Source: Treponema bryantii
Lineage (GTDB): Bacteria > Spirochaetota > Spirochaetia > Treponematales > Treponemataceae
Length of the DNA stretch: 64,000 bases
Assembly: GCF_900111035.1 (NCBI RefSeq)
Contig: NZ_FOFU01000003.1
Coordinates: 1-64,000 of the forward strand
Reading direction: 5' to 3'
In this document: in pieces, positions 61,215 to 64,000 of the stretch
How positions within the stretch are numbered: position 1 is the stretch's first letter
How the letters are laid out: each line of letters starts with the position of its first letter
Notes under the pieces: generated by a model
Seen by the model: the letters and a program-made list of their open reading frames with translations, nothing else
Told to the model about the DNA's origin: nothing
The model's database searches: none
Made by a program: the position numbers and the translations under genes

Positions 61215-62918
61215 ATGAATCTTGCCCATGAATATATTAAAGATTATCGCGAATATACTTCCTATGAAGACCTTAAGGCAAACTGCCGTCTTACAGCTCC
61301 AGAAGATTTTAATTTTGCATATGATATTGTAGACCGCTATGCACGTGAGACTCCTGAAAAAAGAGCTCTTGTATGGATAGATGATAATTCAGATGAAGCA
61401 AAGGTTTTTACTTTTGCTGATATTTCCCGTGAATCAAAAAGAGCTGCATACTGGCTCACCCTCAAAGGAATTAAAAAGGGTGATATGGTAATGCTTATGC
61501 TCCGCCGTCGTTATGAATGGTGGTTCCTTCTTCCAGCTCTTCACAGAATTGGTGCTGTTGCAATTGCAGCTTCAGATCAGCTTTTGAAAACTGATATTGA
61601 ATACCGCACTAATGCTGCTGATGTTAAAATGATTATTTCATATGATAATCCACATGTTCAGGAAGAAATCGAAAAGGCAATGGAAAAATCACCTTCTGTT
61701 CAGTATCTTGTAACAGTTGGACCAAGCCGCGAAGGCTGGGTAAATTTCCACGAAGAATATGAAAAAATCGATCCAGAATTCCCTCGTCCTGTAGGAGAAG
61801 CTGCAACTCATAACAATGACCCTATGCTTATGTACTTTACATCTGGTACTTCGGGTTATCCAAAAATGGTTCTTCACGATTTTACTTATCCTATTGGACA
61901 TATTATTACTGCAAAATACTGGCACTGTGTTGTAGACGATGGTCTTCATCTTACAATTGCAGAAACCGGTTGGGCTAAAGCAAGCTGGGGTAAAATCTAC
62001 GGTCAGTGGATCTGCGGTACTGCACAGTTCGTTTATGATATGAACATGCTCAAGCCGGATAAGATGCTTACTCTTATTTCAAAATACGGCCTTACAACTT
62101 TCTGTGCACCTCCAACTGTTTACCGCTTCCTTGTTCGTCAGGATCTTTCTAAATACGATCTCAGCAAGTGTCAGCGTTTCTCAACTGCCGGTGAAGCTTT
62201 GAATGGTGAAGTTTACGATAAGTGGCTTGAACAGACTGGAAAGCGTATCTACGAAGGTTATGGTCAGTCTGAATCAGCAGTTATCTGTGGAAACTTTATG
62301 GATTCTCCTGTAAAACCTGGTTCTATGGGACGTCCTTCTCCTGCTTATGATGTAGAAATCTTAAATCCAAACGATAAGCCTGTTCCAAATGGAGAAGTAG
62401 GTGAACTTTGTATTCATGTAGATCAGGGCCACCCTTATGGACTCCTTACCGGTTATCACAAGGATATTTCTCTTACCGCTGAAGCCTTTGACGGTGGTTT
62501 CTATCATACTGGTGATAATGTTTATCGCGATGATGACGGTTATATCTGGTTTGTCGGCCGAAAGGATGATATTATTAAATCGTCAGGCTACCGAATCAGT
62601 CCGTTCGAGGTTGAGTCAGTTCTCCAGAAGCATCCTGCTGTTATGGAATGTGCCGTTACTGGTGTTGAAGATGCAAAACGTGGTCAGATTGTAAAAGCTA
62701 CTATTGTTCTTGTTCCTGCTTATGCAGACAAAGACAAGAAAGAAATGGAAGTTGAAATCTCTACCTTTGCAAAAGAAAACACTGCAATGTATAAGATTCC
62801 TCGAATTTATGAATTCGTAAATGAACTGCCTAAGACTATAAGCGGAAAGATCAGACGTGTTGAGATTCGTGAAAAAGACAAGGGTAAGGATCTTGAAAAA
62901 ATCAAACAGGATTTTTAG
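61215..62918 (+). CDS. Acyl-CoA synthetase, medium-chain (MACS) type
   Basis: 567 aa. Motifs: phosphate loop YFTSGTSGYPKMVLHDF, adenine site YEGYGQSESAV, GGFYHTGDNVYRDDDGYIWF, hinge GRKDDIIKSSGYRISPFEVES, and the catalytic Lys in PKTISGKIRRVEIR. MACS-type proteins activate C4-C12 or aryl acids. Start after AGAGGTGG. The lptC start lies inside its last codons. Substrate not assignable; different subfamily from the enzyme at 22.7 kb. Confidence 0.93.
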   Translation: MNLAHEYIKDYREYTSYEDLKANCRLTAPEDFNFAYDIVDRYARETPEKRALVWIDDNSDEAKVFTFADISRESKRAAYWLTLKGIKKGDMVMLMLRRRYEWWFLLPALHRIGAVAIAASDQLLKTDIEYRTNAADVKMIISYDNPHVQEEIEKAMEKSPSVQYLVTVGPSREGWVNFHEEYEKIDPEFPRPVGEAATHNNDPMLMYFTSGTSGYPKMVLHDFTYPIGHIITAKYWHCVVDDGLHLTIAETGWAKASWGKIYGQWICGTAQFVYDMNMLKPDKMLTLISKYGLTTFCAPPTVYRFLVRQDLSKYDLSKCQRFSTAGEALNGEVYDKWLEQTGKRIYEGYGQSESAVICGNFMDSPVKPGSMGRPSPAYDVEILNPNDKPVPNGEVGELCIHVDQGHPYGLLTGYHKDISLTAEAFDGGFYHTGDNVYRDDDGYIWFVGRKDDIIKSSGYRISPFEVESVLQKHPAVMECAVTGVEDAKRGQIVKATIVLVPAYADKDKKEMEVEISTFAKENTAMYKIPRIYEFVNELPKTISGKIRRVEIREKDKGKDLEKIKQDF

Positions 62919-63453
62919 TGTTTTCCTGATTACAGTTTTATCATTCTCCTGTTCTCTCAAATATGCCGAGACCGTAAATGCTGAAGATAAGGTTCCAGAA
63001 TTTGTATTTGAAGATACAAAACTAGTTCGCTATGAAAATATGAAGCCTACTCTGGAAGTTACGGCTGGAACTCTTGAGCAATACAAAAATAACAACGAAA
63101 CTTACGGCAAAGATATTTCTTTTATTTCATACGATGATGAAGGAAAGGCAGAGACCGAAGGCAGTTGCGGTATTATTTTTGCTGATACCGGAAAGAAAAT
63201 CTATGAGCTTTATGATGATATAGAGCTGTATAATGCGCCGGAAAAAATGCGTTTTCAGGCTAATATGCTGAAATGGAACGATAAAACTGAACAGCTCACA
63301 AGTGGCCGCAGCGATATGGTAAAAATTGAAAAAGATGATACAATAATGAGAGGAAGTGGTTTTTCTGCTAGTGGAGTTAGTAAAACTTTCTCTTTCCGAG
63401 GAAATATTACCGGTACAATAGAGACCTCTGATGATACAAATAAAGTTGAATAA
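62893..63453 (+). CDS. LptC-like lipoprotein of a lipid-transport (Lpt) system
   Basis: 186 aa from TTG 62893 (AAGG before it); a GTG at 62857 gives a longer frame without support. The signal peptide IFSVFLITVLSFSC ends in a spirochaete lipobox (LSFSC). The body is an OstA/LptC-like jelly-roll: TYGKDISFISYDDEGKAETEGSCGIIFA, YDDIELYNAPEKMRFQANMLKWNDKTEQLTS, and TIMRGSGFSASGVSKTFSF. It would bridge the inner-membrane ABC part to LptA. Overlaps the synthetase by 26 nt and lptA by 23 nt. Confidence 0.8.
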   Translation: MKKSNRIFSVFLITVLSFSCSLKYAETVNAEDKVPEFVFEDTKLVRYENMKPTLEVTAGTLEQYKNNNETYGKDISFISYDDEGKAETEGSCGIIFADTGKKIYELYDDIELYNAPEKMRFQANMLKWNDKTEQLTSGRSDMVKIEKDDTIMRGSGFSASGVSKTFSFRGNITGTIETSDDTNKVE

Positions 63454-64000
63454 ACATAAACTGACTTTTTTTTCTCTGTTATTTTCTTTTCTGATGCCTT
63501 TGTGTGCTGAAAAAATCATCTTTTCTGCTAACAGAATGACGGGAAGGGCAGGAAATACTAATACAACAACAACCCTTTCTGGAAATGCTTACATCAAAAC
63601 TGACACAATGGAAATTCAGGCAGAAGATGTAGAGCTTTCTGGAGATGATTACCGTTATATAAAAGCAACTGGAAGTATTTCTGGAAAAAATCTTGAAACA
63701 CACATGGATTTTACCTGTGATTCCCTTGAATATGACCGTAACACTAAAATTGCGTTACTTAAAGGTAATGTAAAACTTGATGATAAAGATAATGATGTAA
63801 GGGCAGAGGCTCAGATAATCGAATATAATCAGGATACAGAAATTGCTGTACTTCAGATTCAAATAAAGTTGACCCAAAAAGAAAATGTCTGTTCTGGCTC
63901 TTATGCAGTTTATTATAAAAATTCACAGCTGCTTGAATTATCTGGAAATGCTCAGGTAAAGCAGAAGGATGATGTATTCAGAGCTCAGAATATCACTTTA
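63431..64000 (+). CDS. LptA/OstA-like periplasmic protein (partial, cut by window end)
   Basis: First 190 residues only; the frame is open to base 64000. ATG 63431 begins a signal peptide (about 27 residues, TFFSLLFSFLMPLCA). Then repeated OstA-type beta units: GNAYIKTDTMEIQAEDVELSGDDYRYIKATGSISG, CDSLEYDRNTKIALLKGNVKLDDKDNDVRAEAQIIEY, LELSGNAQVKQKDDVFRAQNITL. LptA forms a filament that carries lipopolysaccharide or other lipid across the periplasm. Overlaps the LptC-like gene by 23 nt, so coupled. Confidence 0.82.
   Translation, partial: MIQIKLNKHKLTFFSLLFSFLMPLCAEKIIFSANRMTGRAGNTNTTTTLSGNAYIKTDTMEIQAEDVELSGDDYRYIKATGSISGKNLETHMDFTCDSLEYDRNTKIALLKGNVKLDDKDNDVRAEAQIIEYNQDTEIAVLQIQIKLTQKENVCSGSYAVYYKNSQLLELSGNAQVKQKDDVFRAQNITL

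Overview
The window looks like a chromosome segment of a free-living or gut/rumen-type Treponema (Spirochaetota). Evidence: a FabV/Ter enoyl reductase of the type known from T. denticola, a spirochaete/trypanosomatid-type phosphofructokinase, loose spirochaetal lipoboxes, cytoplasmic xylan-oligosaccharide enzymes, anaerobic ferredoxin oxidoreductases and rubredoxin, and moderate-to-low GC with AT-rich spacers. The genus is inferred from protein families; I ran no search. No phage, integrase, IS element or CRISPR array is visible.

Layout. 1-0.7 kb: 3' end of 23S rRNA, 5S rRNA and terminator. 0.8-7.0 kb: phosphofructokinase, a xylan pair (GH8 exo-oligoxylanase and GH115 alpha-glucuronidase) and a small envelope protein. 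7.1-12.9 kb: J-domain membrane protein, tyrS, a candidate structured small RNA, infA, a DksA-like protein, a PHP histidinol phosphatase with a double-receiver regulator, and a membrane protein. 13-17.5 kb: groEL, then a reverse-strand envelope/lipoprotein operon. 17.5-20.3 kb: rnhA, an SGNH hydrolase, hisB and hisG. 20.4-22.6 kb: HD-GYP protein, DUF456 protein and a rubredoxin. 22.7-34.9 kb: a block rich in aromatic/acyl-CoA functions (acyl-CoA synthetase, TrpB2, IorAB, PaaK, ACT protein, DUF362 ferredoxin protein), interrupted by a PIN-domain toxin-antitoxin pair, a lipoprotein and a CBS-PP2C phosphatase. 35-37.6 kb: fabF-fabV. 37.7-42 kb: an XRE regulator divergent from pyrB-pyrI-pyrC. 42-47.9 kb: alpha/beta hydrolase, SnoaL-like protein, gdhA, RlpA, a small alarmone synthetase and an ion-transporter-superfamily permease. 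47.9-55.5 kb: a large GH2 glycosidase and several small enzymes. 55.6-64 kb: GH18, an ArAE-type exporter, trxB, a GH3 lipoprotein, a DTW protein, a second acyl-CoA synthetase and the start of an lptC-lptA operon cut by the window edge.

How the genes fit together. The GH8/GH115 pair and the GH2, GH3 and GH18 enzymes point to growth on plant and amino-sugar polysaccharides, with the xylan steps inside the cell. TrpB2, IorAB, PaaK and the ACT protein could together salvage indole and arylacetates into aromatic amino acids, or run the reverse fermentation. FabF/FabV and two acyl-CoA synthetases serve lipid metabolism. The pyr and his genes are biosynthetic.

The main non-coding signals are: (i) a small RNA candidate after infA with promoter, closing stem and terminator; (ii) a recurring promoter layout in which the -10 box lies 6-9 nt before a start codon lacking a ribosome-binding site, suggesting leaderless mRNAs; (iii) at least two families of intergenic inverted-repeat elements; (iv) sharp palindromes at the trxB, gdhA, GyrI-like/GH2, toxin-antitoxin and fabF promoters.
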